64,000 nt of DNA from positions 310,001-374,000 of the forward strand of contig NC_014297.1 of the NCBI RefSeq assembly GCF_000196895.1, given 5' to 3'. The translations under genes were made by a program, and so were the position numbers. The stretch is from Halalkalicoccus jeotgali B3 (GTDB taxonomy: Archaea > Halobacteriota > Halobacteria > Halobacteriales > Halalkalicoccaceae). The notes beneath the pieces were generated by a model. That model made no database searches. It saw nothing but the letters and a program-made list of their open reading frames with translations, and was not told the origin of the DNA. Within the stretch, counting starts at the first letter, position 1; every line of letters starts with the position of its first letter. Below, in pieces: positions 8,919 through 16,966 of the stretch.

Positions 8919-9047
8919 ATGTACAATATCAACGTGACCCCGTCCCCGCCCGTCTCGACGCTCGCTGACGATCGGTTCCGCTCGGCCGACGATCGTCGCG
9001 AGGTGTTTCGCCCGCTGACCATGATCCGCGCGGACGGATCGACATGA
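8919..9047 (+). CDS. Possible 42-residue small ORF coupled to the hybrid kinase
   Basis: An ATG-initiated frame follows an A/T-rich promoter-like stretch (8880-8910). It encodes MYNINVTPSPPVSTL and continues to a TGA that overlaps the kinase ATG as ATGA. No homology is recognised. Stop-free frames of this length are common at this GC content, so it may be chance or a 5' leader ORF. Confidence 0.22.
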   Translation: MYNINVTPSPPVSTLADDRFRSADDRREVFRPLTMIRADGST

Positions 9048-10120
9048 ACGCCGATCCGGCGTTCGGGTCGGTCCTGTTGATCGAGGACAACCCCGGCGAC
9101 GCCAGACTCATCGAGGAGATGCTGCGTGAGTACCGTGACGACCCACCCATCGAGTTCGCCCACGAATCGTCGCTCGATGCCGGTCTCGACCGTCTCGTCG
9201 ACGTCGACCCGGACGTGTTGTTGCTCGACCTCCGCTTGTCCGATAGCACCGGTCTCGACACGCTCGAACGCGTCCTCGGGGCGACCGATACCGTTCCGGT
9301 GATCGTCCTGACTGGAATGCCCGAGGCGAGTCTCGGGATGGAGGCCGTCTCCTACGGCGCACAGGACTACCTCGTGAAGGACGACGTCACGCCGGAGGTC
9401 CTCGCGCGGGCGATCCGGTACTCCATCGAGCGAAAGAAGACCGAGCGCGAACTCAGGACGCGCACCCGGGAGCTCGCCATCCTCAACCAGCTCACCCGCC
9501 ACGACATCAGAAACGACATCAGCCTCGTCGTCGGGCGCGCCCGCGAGGTGACCGAGTACGTCGAACCGCGCGGCCAAGAGGCCGTCGACGAGATCATCCA
9601 ATCGAGCAACCACGTCCTCCAGTTGACCCGGACCGTCGGCGACATCGTCGAGACCGTCACCGACGACGAGGAGGTCGATCTCTATCCCGTCGTCCTCTCG
9701 CAGGTGCTCGCGACCGAGGTCGAGCGCGCCCAAGAGCTCTATCGGGACGTCGACCTCTCGATCGAGGGCGAGGTCGCGGGGCTTCGGGTGCGCGCGAACG
9801 ACCTCCTCTCGTCGGTCGTCGGCAACCTCATCAGCAACGCCATCTTCTACAACGACAAGGACGTTCCTACCGTCCGGCTCTCGGCCGACCCCACCGACGA
9901 GACGGTGGTCGTCCAGGTCGCCGACAACGGCCCCGGCATCCCCGACCGGCGCAAGGACCGGATCTTCGCCGAGGGCGAACAGGGCGAGGCGAGTTCGGGC
10001 ATGGGGATCGGACTCTCGCTGGTCGATCGCCTCGTCACCCGATATGACGGCGAGATCTGGGTCGAGGACAACGACCCCGAGGGATCGGTGTTCTGCGTCG
10101 AACTCCGACGGACCGGGTAG
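9044..10120 (+). CDS. Receiver-domain histidine kinase (REC-HisKA-HATPase)
   Basis: This protein has 358 residues and no membrane segment. An N-terminal receiver domain (residues 8-125) has VLLIEDNPGDA, the phospho-acceptor Asp62 in LLLDLRL and Lys112 in YLVKDD. It is joined to a kinase core. His153 in NQLTRHDIRNDIS is the likely phosphorylation site, and the ATP-binding domain shows NLISNAIFYND, DNGPGIPD and GMGIGLSLVD. No PAS or GAF sensor is present, so it probably relays a signal received through its receiver domain. It lies downstream of the HxlR-receiver regulator and upstream of a GT4 gene. Control of surface glycan genes by this pair is possible but untested. Confidence 0.87.
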   Translation: MNADPAFGSVLLIEDNPGDARLIEEMLREYRDDPPIEFAHESSLDAGLDRLVDVDPDVLLLDLRLSDSTGLDTLERVLGATDTVPVIVLTGMPEASLGMEAVSYGAQDYLVKDDVTPEVLARAIRYSIERKKTERELRTRTRELAILNQLTRHDIRNDISLVVGRAREVTEYVEPRGQEAVDEIIQSSNHVLQLTRTVGDIVETVTDDEEVDLYPVVLSQVLATEVERAQELYRDVDLSIEGEVAGLRVRANDLLSSVVGNLISNAIFYNDKDVPTVRLSADPTDETVVVQVADNGPGIPDRRKDRIFAEGEQGEASSGMGIGLSLVDRLVTRYDGEIWVEDNDPEGSVFCVELRRTG

Positions 10121-10212
10121 GATCGTTCCCTGCGATTACGATACTGATAATAACGTGTGCCCGCCGAGAAGACACAGGAGAATGACCGACGCGATCGATT
10201 CCAGTGACGACC

Positions 10213-11463
10213 ATGTCTGAACGCCTCGACGTCGCGTTCGTTCCCGCGGAGTGTCCCGGTAGCGACGGCACCGGCGCGACACACAGTTCGACGATCTACA
10301 TCGAACGCCTCTCCCATCACCACGACCTGACGGTGTACGTCTCGACCCAGATGGACGCCCGAGAAGCGACGCTCCCCGCACAGGACCGCGTCGAGTACGT
10401 GCTCCACGACCGCCTCCCGAAGCTCCCACACCCGATCTTCACGAAGATGGACGCCCTGCGCGAGGAGCGTGCCGCCCTCGAACGCCACGACCTGGTCCAC
10501 TCCTATTCTTCCGCCTTTATCCCCGTGCTCGCCGATCTGGACGTCCCGACGCTTCTCACGCTCAACTCCTACCTGCCCGTCTGCCCGAAGGCGGACATGA
10601 TGTACCACGGCGAGCGGAAGTGTTCGGGACCCGGCCAGCTGAAGTGTGCGACCTGCGTGCCCGCGACGGCGATGAAACGCCGTCAGGGACTCGAAGCCGA
10701 ACTCCGGCAGGGCTACGTCTCGATGGGTCAGATCCCGTTCGTCCGCTCCTCGATGGCTCACGCAGAGGAGATCACCGCCTACCACGCGCTCTCGCCCCAC
10801 CTGAAAGAGGACTACGCCGACCTGGGATTCCCAGCCGAGGCGACGACCGTCGTCCCGCACTTCTACGACGAGGGGTTCTACCGCCCGCGGGAGGGTCCCG
10901 CCGAACTCACCGAACCGATCACCGCGCTTTACGTCGGCGCGTTGCAGGACATCAAGGGCGTCGAGACCCTGATCCGGGCGCTCGCCCTGCTCCGGCGGAC
11001 CGGGCACGACGTCGAGTTGCAGGTCGCGGGTCGTGGCCCCCTCGAGGGGACGCTTCGGGAACTCGCGATTGACCTCGGGGTGAGCGACGCGATCACGTGG
11101 CTCGGCTACGTCGATCACGGCGAACTGCCCGATCTCTACCGTTCCTCGGACGTGTTCGTCTACCCGGGGATCATCGACGAGCCCTTCGGCCGGGTGATGC
11201 TCGAGGCGCTCGCGACCCACACGCCGATAGTGAGTGCGGACGTCGGGAGCATGGACTACATCATCGGCCCCGCCGGGACGCTCTTCGAACCCGGCGATCC
11301 CGAATCGCTCGCCGACGCCTTCGAGGCGCTCTGCGTGGAGTACGCCGACCACCGGGCGGCGATCCCCGAGCAGCTCGAACGCTTCGCACCAGAGACGGTG
11401 ATCGAATCGCTCGGGTCGCTCTATGCGGACGTCGCCACGAGTTTCTCGACCCGATCGACGTAA
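10213..11463 (+). CDS. GT4-family (group 1) glycosyltransferase
   Basis: This 416-residue protein starts at ATG 10213; a GTG lies 9 bp upstream in frame. It has a GT-B fold: an N-terminal acceptor-side domain with a Cys-rich insertion (VCPKAD then CSGPGQLKCATCVP, four Cys in about 35 residues, perhaps a metal site), and a C-terminal donor domain with YVGALQDIKGVETLIRAL and the EPFGRVMLEALATHTPIV nucleotide-sugar motif (EX7E). It is a retaining transferase using a nucleotide-sugar donor. The donor and acceptor are unknown; the setting suggests assembly of a surface oligosaccharide on the cytoplasmic face. Confidence 0.88.
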   Translation: MSERLDVAFVPAECPGSDGTGATHSSTIYIERLSHHHDLTVYVSTQMDAREATLPAQDRVEYVLHDRLPKLPHPIFTKMDALREERAALERHDLVHSYSSAFIPVLADLDVPTLLTLNSYLPVCPKADMMYHGERKCSGPGQLKCATCVPATAMKRRQGLEAELRQGYVSMGQIPFVRSSMAHAEEITAYHALSPHLKEDYADLGFPAEATTVVPHFYDEGFYRPREGPAELTEPITALYVGALQDIKGVETLIRALALLRRTGHDVELQVAGRGPLEGTLRELAIDLGVSDAITWLGYVDHGELPDLYRSSDVFVYPGIIDEPFGRVMLEALATHTPIVSADVGSMDYIIGPAGTLFEPGDPESLADAFEALCVEYADHRAAIPEQLERFAPETVIESLGSLYADVATSFSTRST

Positions 11464-11487
11464 CACGGAAACGCCATCGACGGGCCC

Positions 11488-12501
11488 TCAGTCCGCGAAG
11501 GTCAGGCGGGTCGTCTCGTCGGCGTTCTCGGGCGAGGGATCGTCGGGAACGTCGCCGTGATAGAGGAGGAACCAGACGTAGACGTCGCCGTCGGCCGTCG
11601 GGCCGGCTTCGTAGGCGACCTGGTCGGTTTCGTCGGCGTCGACGGTCGTCTCGAACCGATCGAGTTCCTCGGACCCGTCGACGCTCTCGACGGTCCGACC
11701 GTCATCGCTCAGTGTCACCTGTTGTTGGTAGACGACCGTGGTGTAGGTCACACGTTCGCCCTCGTGGTTTTCGATGGCGACGGTGATGGGGGCGGTTTCG
11801 CCCGCCGAGAGGTCAGTCGGGAGGTCGGTCGAAGTCAACTCACCCTCACCGTTCTCCGAGAGCAGGTAGAACTCGGTGTGGGGCTCCTCGTTCGGCAGCG
11901 AGGGGGCGGCGACGGCCATGTATGCGCCACCGACGAGCAATACGAGGACGCTAAACACCAGAAAGCCGTTCAAGAGGACGTGACGACCGCTTTCGGGCTC
12001 GAACGCACCGCGCGTCTCGCCCGGGCGCCGCGACTGGACGGTAAAGAGGCCGGTCAGGCCGCCGAGGTGGGCGCCGGCGGTCGGTCGATAGCGCTTTTCC
12101 CCGGGGAGTCTGGCACGCCGGAGGAGCCCCAGCAACGAGAACAGTACCGTCCAGGCGACGACGCCGACAGTGATCGGAAGGAGGGTGATTCCGTAGGGCG
12201 TGAAGTTCGCGACGTACGCGATCATCGCGACGAGCGCGAGACTCAACGCGATCGACAGGACGAGACGTTCGAGGGTGCCGAAGCCGGTTCCGTCGTCATC
12301 GGGGGCCTCGGGAAAGAGGCTGCTGATGAATGCGTACCCCGGTACCAACAGGACGAGCGGAAGCGCGAGCGCGACGCGGACGGGCGTAATGGAGATCCCC
12401 GACAGGATGCCGCCCGCGGCGAGCCCGCTGAACAGGAGGACCGTCAGCAGGTCACCCGTCCACTGGTGGACTCTCATTTCCGTCGCGTACGCGAGGCTCA
12501 T
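11488..12501 (-). CDS. DUF1616 membrane protein
   Basis: This 337-residue protein has four hydrophobic segments in the first 130 residues, including the VALALPLVLLVPGYAFISSLFP stretch characteristic of DUF1616. A cytoplasmic loop follows, then a fifth segment near residue 185. The remaining 140 residues form an extracellular beta-rich domain (ITVAIENHEGERVTYTTVVY), like a CARDB/NEW1-type fold. DUF1616 proteins are frequent in haloarchaeal surface-glycan clusters but have no proven reaction. It is convergent with the GT4 gene (24 bp apart) and divergent from the aminotransferase block. Confidence 0.82.
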   Translation of the reverse strand: MSLAYATEMRVHQWTGDLLTVLLFSGLAAGGILSGISITPVRVALALPLVLLVPGYAFISSLFPEAPDDDGTGFGTLERLVLSIALSLALVAMIAYVANFTPYGITLLPITVGVVAWTVLFSLLGLLRRARLPGEKRYRPTAGAHLGGLTGLFTVQSRRPGETRGAFEPESGRHVLLNGFLVFSVLVLLVGGAYMAVAAPSLPNEEPHTEFYLLSENGEGELTSTDLPTDLSAGETAPITVAIENHEGERVTYTTVVYQQQVTLSDDGRTVESVDGSEELDRFETTVDADETDQVAYEAGPTADGDVYVWFLLYHGDVPDDPSPENADETTRLTFAD

Positions 12502-12621
12502 TCAAAAACCCCCCGACAGTCCGCTTAGCTCCCAACCCTCGTTCGAGTTACCGAATCGACAGGAACTGCGCTCGGATCGGCGGTTTTTCCCGATTATGCA
12601 CCGCTATCGAAGGTTAATACG

Positions 12622-12629
12622 TTTATAAC
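12622..12629 (+). promoter_or_regulatory. TATA box for the diamino-uronic-acid sugar operon
   Basis: TTTATAAC within an AT-rich patch (12610-12632) is the only clear TATA-like block between the DUF1616 gene and the aminotransferase gene. It lies about 190 bp in front of the aminotransferase ATG and 60 bp in front of a small ORF, implying a leader of some 160 nt if used. Confidence 0.45.
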
Positions 12630-12689
12630 AAAGGCCACGACACACTAGGCAGGTAACGAGCGCGGGATCTCGCCCGCACAGGTTCCACC

Positions 12690-12818
12690 ATGCAACTGAC
12701 CCCACACCAATCCGCGACGACGGCCGAGAGGCCGAGCGCGGAACACGATTACAGCCAGTCCGGTCCGACGCTCGCTGCCCCCGTCGACGACGTACACGCT
12801 CGCGGGGGGCGTCGATGA
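12690..12818 (+). CDS. Possible 42-residue leader ORF before the aminotransferase gene
   Basis: An ATG-initiated frame in the long leader begins MQLTPHQSATTAER and ends with a TGA overlapping the aminotransferase ATG (ATGA at 12815-12818). The composition (Ser, Ala, Thr, Asp, Arg) is unremarkable and no homologue is recognised. It could couple translation, or be a chance open frame. Confidence 0.25.
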   Translation: MQLTPHQSATTAERPSAEHDYSQSGPTLAAPVDDVHARGGRR

Positions 12819-13903
12819 TCCCGATCGCGAACCCAGACATCGGGGACGACGAGCGCGAGGCCGTCGACGAGGTCCTCGAGTCGGGATATATCGCCAGCGG
12901 CGACGTCGTCACCGACTTCGAAGCGGAGTTCGCCGACTTTTGTGGCGCCGATCGCGGCGTCGCGACCGCCAACGGCACCGCCGCCCTCCACGCCGCCTGC
13001 GAGGCGCTCGACGTTCGCGGCGAGGCGGTGATCACGACGCCCTTTTCGTTCGTCGCGACCGGCAACTCGATCCGACTGGCCGGCGGCGAGCCGGTCTTTG
13101 CCGACATCGACCCCGAGACTTACACGCTCGATCCTGACGCCGTCGAGTCGATCCTCCGCGAGCGCGAGGACGTCGCGGCGATCATGCCGGTCCACCTCTA
13201 CGGGCTACCGGCGGACATGGAGCGCTTCGTAGAACTCGGAGCGAAGTACGACGTCGCGATCATCGAAGACGCCGCCCAGGCCCACGGTGCGAGTGTCGAC
13301 GGCACGCGGGTCGGATCGCTCGGGGACGTAGCCTGCTTTTCGTTTTACCCGACGAAGAACATGACGACCGGCGAGGGGGGAATGGTAACGACGGACGACC
13401 CCGAGATCGAAACGGCGATCAGACAGTTCATCAACCACGGTCGCGACGGGAGCGCCCAGTACGCCCACACCACGGTCGGGCACAACCTGCGGTTGACGAA
13501 CATCGCCGCGGCCCTCGGACGCGTTCAACTAGAGCGCCTCCCCAAGTTCACCGAGGCTCGACGGGAAAACGCACGTCTGCTCGACGAGGGACTGGTCGAT
13601 ACCGCAGTCGAGACGCCGACGGTGCCCGAGGGAACCAGACACGTCTACCATCAGTATACGGTCCGGACCGAGGACCGCGACGCCCTCCAGAGCGCACTCG
13701 AGGAAGGAGGCGTCGACAGCAAGATCTACTACCCGACGTGCATCCACGAACTGGCGGCCTACGAGGGCTACAGCGCGGCCGTTCCGAACGCGACGCGCGC
13801 GGCGGCGGAAGTCCTTTCGCTGCCGGTCCACCCGAACGTCTCATCGGACGACGTGGATCGGATCGTTGAAGCCGTCGCGGACGCAGGAGTACAACATGTC
13901 TGA
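12815..13903 (+). CDS. DegT/DnrJ/EryC1/StrS-family PLP aminotransferase (WbpE-like)
   Basis: This 362-residue protein has the family layout: an IASGDVVTDFEAEFADFCG region, PLP-binding Asp in AIIEDAAQAHGA and the PLP Lys181 in SFYPTKNMTTGEGG. These enzymes transfer an amino group to a 3- or 4-keto nucleotide sugar. The neighbours are a WbpB-like oxidoreductase and a WbpD-like acetyltransferase. The best-supported role is therefore WbpE, converting a UDP-3-keto-GlcNAcA-type intermediate to the 3-amino sugar with glutamate as donor (inference from context and family). The gene overlaps the next by 8 bp (ATGTCTGA), so the first two genes are coupled. Confidence 0.9.
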   Translation: MIPIANPDIGDDEREAVDEVLESGYIASGDVVTDFEAEFADFCGADRGVATANGTAALHAACEALDVRGEAVITTPFSFVATGNSIRLAGGEPVFADIDPETYTLDPDAVESILREREDVAAIMPVHLYGLPADMERFVELGAKYDVAIIEDAAQAHGASVDGTRVGSLGDVACFSFYPTKNMTTGEGGMVTTDDPEIETAIRQFINHGRDGSAQYAHTTVGHNLRLTNIAAALGRVQLERLPKFTEARRENARLLDEGLVDTAVETPTVPEGTRHVYHQYTVRTEDRDALQSALEEGGVDSKIYYPTCIHELAAYEGYSAAVPNATRAAAEVLSLPVHPNVSSDDVDRIVEAVADAGVQHV

Positions 13904-14873
13904 GCAACCGCCGATCCGCGCGGGCGTCATCGGCGTCGGTAGCATGGGCCAGAACCACGCCCGCGTGTACCGAGAACTCCCCGAAACACAACTCGTCGGC
14001 GTTCATGACGTGGACATGGAGCAAGCCGGGTCGGTGGCCGATGCGTTCGGAACGGCCGCCATGGGGATGGATGCCCTCCTCGAGGGGGTCGACATGGTCT
14101 CGATCGCGGTACCGACCCAGTTTCACTACGACACTGCCCGCGAGTGCATCGAGGCGGGTGTAAGCGTTCTCGTCGAGAAACCCTTCGTCGAGGACCTCGA
14201 GAACGGCCGTCGGCTGATCGAACTGGCCGAGCAACGAAACGCCGTCCTGCAGGTAGGCCACATCGAACGGTTCAACCCCGCGGTAATGACGCTGCAGGAC
14301 TTGCTCGACGACCTCGAGATCATCGCGATGGAAGCGCGCCGACTCGGCCCGCCGGTCGACCGCGATATCGAGGACACTGCGGTAATGGATCTGATGATCC
14401 ACGACATCGACATTCTGCTGTCCCTGCTCGATGAGGACGTCCGCGACGTCTACGGGGCGGGGACCCGCAAATCGAACTACGCCACGGCGACGATCCAGAC
14501 GCCCTCCGGACGGATCGGACAACTCACCGCGAGTCGAGTCACCCAACAGAAGGTCCGTGAACTGACCATCACCGCCGAAAACTGCCGCGTGATCGTCGAC
14601 TATATCGACCAGTCCATCGAGATCACCCGCCAGTCGCTCCCCGAGTACGTCAAACAGGAGGGCTTTCGCTATCGCCACGAGAACATCGTCGAACAGGTCC
14701 TCGTCGAACGGCGCGAACCCCTGAAAAACGAGCTCTCGGCGTTCGCCGAGGCCGTCCGCACCGGCTCCGAACCCGTCGTTACCGGCGAGGACGGCCTACA
14801 GGCCCTTTCGCTTGCCCGCCAGATCGACGAACTCGCCGCCAGCGAGAGGAGCACGCCAACGGACGTCGCATAA
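13896..14873 (+). CDS. Gfo/Idh/MocA-family oxidoreductase (WbpB-like)
   Basis: This 325-residue protein starts at the ATG overlapping the aminotransferase stop. An N-terminal Rossmann domain has GVIGVGSMGQNHARVY, followed by the diagnostic EKPF motif (Glu94-Lys95-Pro96) and VGHIERFNPAV at the start of the C-terminal alpha/beta domain. In bacteria WbpB oxidises the 3-OH of UDP-GlcNAcA with NAD and works in tandem with WbpE. The adjacent, overlapping aminotransferase reproduces that arrangement. Length and motifs fit the family, and no key residue is missing as far as I can see. Confidence 0.88.
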   Translation: MSEQPPIRAGVIGVGSMGQNHARVYRELPETQLVGVHDVDMEQAGSVADAFGTAAMGMDALLEGVDMVSIAVPTQFHYDTARECIEAGVSVLVEKPFVEDLENGRRLIELAEQRNAVLQVGHIERFNPAVMTLQDLLDDLEIIAMEARRLGPPVDRDIEDTAVMDLMIHDIDILLSLLDEDVRDVYGAGTRKSNYATATIQTPSGRIGQLTASRVTQQKVRELTITAENCRVIVDYIDQSIEITRQSLPEYVKQEGFRYRHENIVEQVLVERREPLKNELSAFAEAVRTGSEPVVTGEDGLQALSLARQIDELAASERSTPTDVA

Positions 14874-14991
14874 TGGAACTTATGTATACACTACTAAATA
14901 CATCGGGAGACGATAGTCTCCTATAACCCTATATGACTGGAACAATGCTCCCCACACCCATCACACGCCCGAACGGCGGGAGGGTCGCCGG

Positions 14992-15585
14992 ATGACCGAA
15001 ACGCGCGTCGAACTCGGTGAGGACTGTGTGATCGACGATCCCGATTCCGTGGGGTATCTCCACGACGAGTCGGCCGATCCCGCCGTCATCGGCGATCGGG
15101 CACGCATCCGCAAGGGTACCATCGTCTACGCCGACACGGAGATCGGCGACGATTTCATTACGGGCCACAACGCTCTCGTGCGCGAGAAGACGACGATCGG
15201 TGACGGCGTGATCGTCGGCACTGACACCGTCATCGACGGTACCACGGAGATCGGCTCGCACGTCAGCCTCCAGACCGGGGTTTACGTCCCGACGGACACG
15301 ACCATCGGGTCGAACGTCTTCGTCGGCCCGCGTGCGGTGATGACGAACGATCCCTACCCCGTCCGACGGGAGGTCGATCTCGTGGGGCCGACCCTCGAGG
15401 ACGGCGTCTCGGTCGGCGCGAACGCGACGATCCTCCCGGGTGTTCGTATCGGTGCCGGTTCGTTCGTCGCGGCCGGTGCGACCGTCACCGAGGACGTCCC
15501 GCCCCACACCCTCGCGCTCGGAACGCCCGCCCGGAATCGAGACCTTCCCGAGTCCCTCTCGGGGGAGAACCTACTCAATGAGTAA
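14992..15585 (+). CDS. Left-handed beta-helix N-acetyltransferase (WbpD-like)
   Basis: This 197-residue protein consists of hexapeptide repeats from about residue 25 to 165 (IGDRARI, IGDDFIT, IGDGVIV, IGSHVSL, IGSNVFV), then AAGATVTEDVPPHTLALGTPAR, the usual acetyl-CoA-binding end of the xenobiotic/WbpD acyltransferase group. An insert with NDPYPVRREVD in the middle is typical of WbpD/QdtC-type sugar N-acetyltransferases. Expected reaction: acetylation of the 3-amino group of UDP-GlcNAc3N-uronate. A 118-bp gap separates it from the oxidoreductase, with a small inverted repeat (14905-14922) and a 20-residue open frame ending ATGA at its start. Its last 8 bp overlap the next gene. Confidence 0.87.
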   Translation: MTETRVELGEDCVIDDPDSVGYLHDESADPAVIGDRARIRKGTIVYADTEIGDDFITGHNALVREKTTIGDGVIVGTDTVIDGTTEIGSHVSLQTGVYVPTDTTIGSNVFVGPRAVMTNDPYPVRREVDLVGPTLEDGVSVGANATILPGVRIGAGSFVAAGATVTEDVPPHTLALGTPARNRDLPESLSGENLLNE

Positions 15586-16966
15586 CACAGCACGGAGCGC
15601 TCCGGCGCTCTACGACTCCGCGGCATCGACGGACGAACAACGCACTGCGCTGACGAGCGGCGAGATCCCGGTCGCGGTCTACGGGCTCGGCAAGATGGGA
15701 CTGCCCCTCGCGTCGGTGTACGCCGACGTGACCGGCAACGTCACCGGGATGGACGTCGATCCCGAGGTCGTCGAGGGTGTCAACGCCGGCGAGAACCACA
15801 TCGTCGGCGAACCCGGCCTCTCGGAGCTCGTCAGCGAGGTCGTCGACCGGGGCGCGCTGTCGGCGACGACCGACGGATCGACGGCCGCGAGCGAGGCCCG
15901 GATCCACGTCGTGATCGTTCCGACCCTAGTCGACGAGAACAGCAACCCCGACCTCTCGGTCGTCGAATCGGTGATGGAACAGATCGCCTCGGGACTCAAA
16001 GCGGGCGATCAGGTCATCCTCGAATCGACGGTCCCGCCCCGCACCTGCCGGGACGTCGTCGCGCCGTTGCTCGCCGCCGAAAGCGGGCTGGATCGCGAGG
16101 AGTTCGGTGTCGCGTTCTGCCCCGAACGCACCGCGAGCGGGCGGGCGATCGAGGACATCCGCGGGGCCTACCCGAAGATCGTCGGCGGGATCGACGACGA
16201 GAGCACGCGCGTGGCCGAACTGATCTACGGCGAGATCAACTCCCAAGAGATCATCCCCGTCTCGGACGCGACGACCGCGGAGGCGGTCAAGGTGTTCGAA
16301 GGGGTGTATCGCGACGTCAACATCGCGCTCGCGAACGAGCTGACGAAACACGCCGAGGAACTGGAGATCAGCGTTCTGGAGGCGATTCAGGCCGCGAACA
16401 CCCAGCCGTTCTGCGACCTGCACATCCCCGGTGCGGGCGTCGGGGGCCACTGTATCCCCTACTACCCGCACTTCTTAATCCAGATGTTCGACGCCGACTC
16501 GCGGCTGATGGAGTTGTCCCGCGAGATCAACGACACGATGCCGGCCTACACCGCGGAACTCGCCCTCTCCGGGCTGACGAAGCACGGAAAGGAGACCGAG
16601 GGAAGCGACGTGCTCGTCCTCGGGCTGACCTATCGGGCCGGCGTCGACGAGCTGCGTGCAACGCCCGCGATGGGCGTGATCGAACGCCTGGCGGGTGCGG
16701 GCGCGAACGTCACCGCAGTCGATCCGATCACTGACACGACGGAACTGTTCGAGAACGCGGGTGCGGCGGTCGTGTCGCTCGAAGACGCACGCGAGCGAAC
16801 CTACGACGCGGTCGTCTTGGTGACCGCACAGGAAGCGTTCGAGGACCTCGAAATACCTGCACTGGCGGCCGACGACCCGCTGGTGGTCGTCGACGGCCGG
16901 CAGGCCCTTTCGCAACTACAGAATGAACACGGAATCTACTACAGAGGAATCGGTATCAATGCCTGA
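15578..16966 (+). CDS. UDP-N-acetylhexosamine 6-dehydrogenase (WbpA/WecC family), first copy
   Basis: This 462-residue protein starts at ATG 15578, overlapping the acetyltransferase stop. The NAD-binding fold is VAVYGLGKMGLPLAS (residues 33-47), the catalytic Lys238 lies in EAVKVFEGVYRDVN, and the catalytic Cys292 lies in GVGGHCIPYYP. The enzyme oxidises C6 of a UDP-sugar to the uronic acid with two NAD. It differs from its neighbour copy in having GKMG in the Rossmann loop and YYP after the catalytic Cys, suggesting a different substrate. One of the two copies is expected to act on UDP-GlcNAc (WbpA) to feed the WbpB/E/D steps. Confidence 0.9.
   Translation: MSNTARSAPALYDSAASTDEQRTALTSGEIPVAVYGLGKMGLPLASVYADVTGNVTGMDVDPEVVEGVNAGENHIVGEPGLSELVSEVVDRGALSATTDGSTAASEARIHVVIVPTLVDENSNPDLSVVESVMEQIASGLKAGDQVILESTVPPRTCRDVVAPLLAAESGLDREEFGVAFCPERTASGRAIEDIRGAYPKIVGGIDDESTRVAELIYGEINSQEIIPVSDATTAEAVKVFEGVYRDVNIALANELTKHAEELEISVLEAIQAANTQPFCDLHIPGAGVGGHCIPYYPHFLIQMFDADSRLMELSREINDTMPAYTAELALSGLTKHGKETEGSDVLVLGLTYRAGVDELRATPAMGVIERLAGAGANVTAVDPITDTTELFENAGAAVVSLEDARERTYDAVVLVTAQEAFEDLEIPALAADDPLVVVDGRQALSQLQNEHGIYYRGIGINA

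Noticed and set aside
14905-14922. GGAGAC-GATA-GTCTCC inverted repeat as a terminator of the oxidoreductase gene
   Set aside because: The stem is only 6 bp, has no T-tract, and lies within an apparent leader of the next gene; too weak to call.
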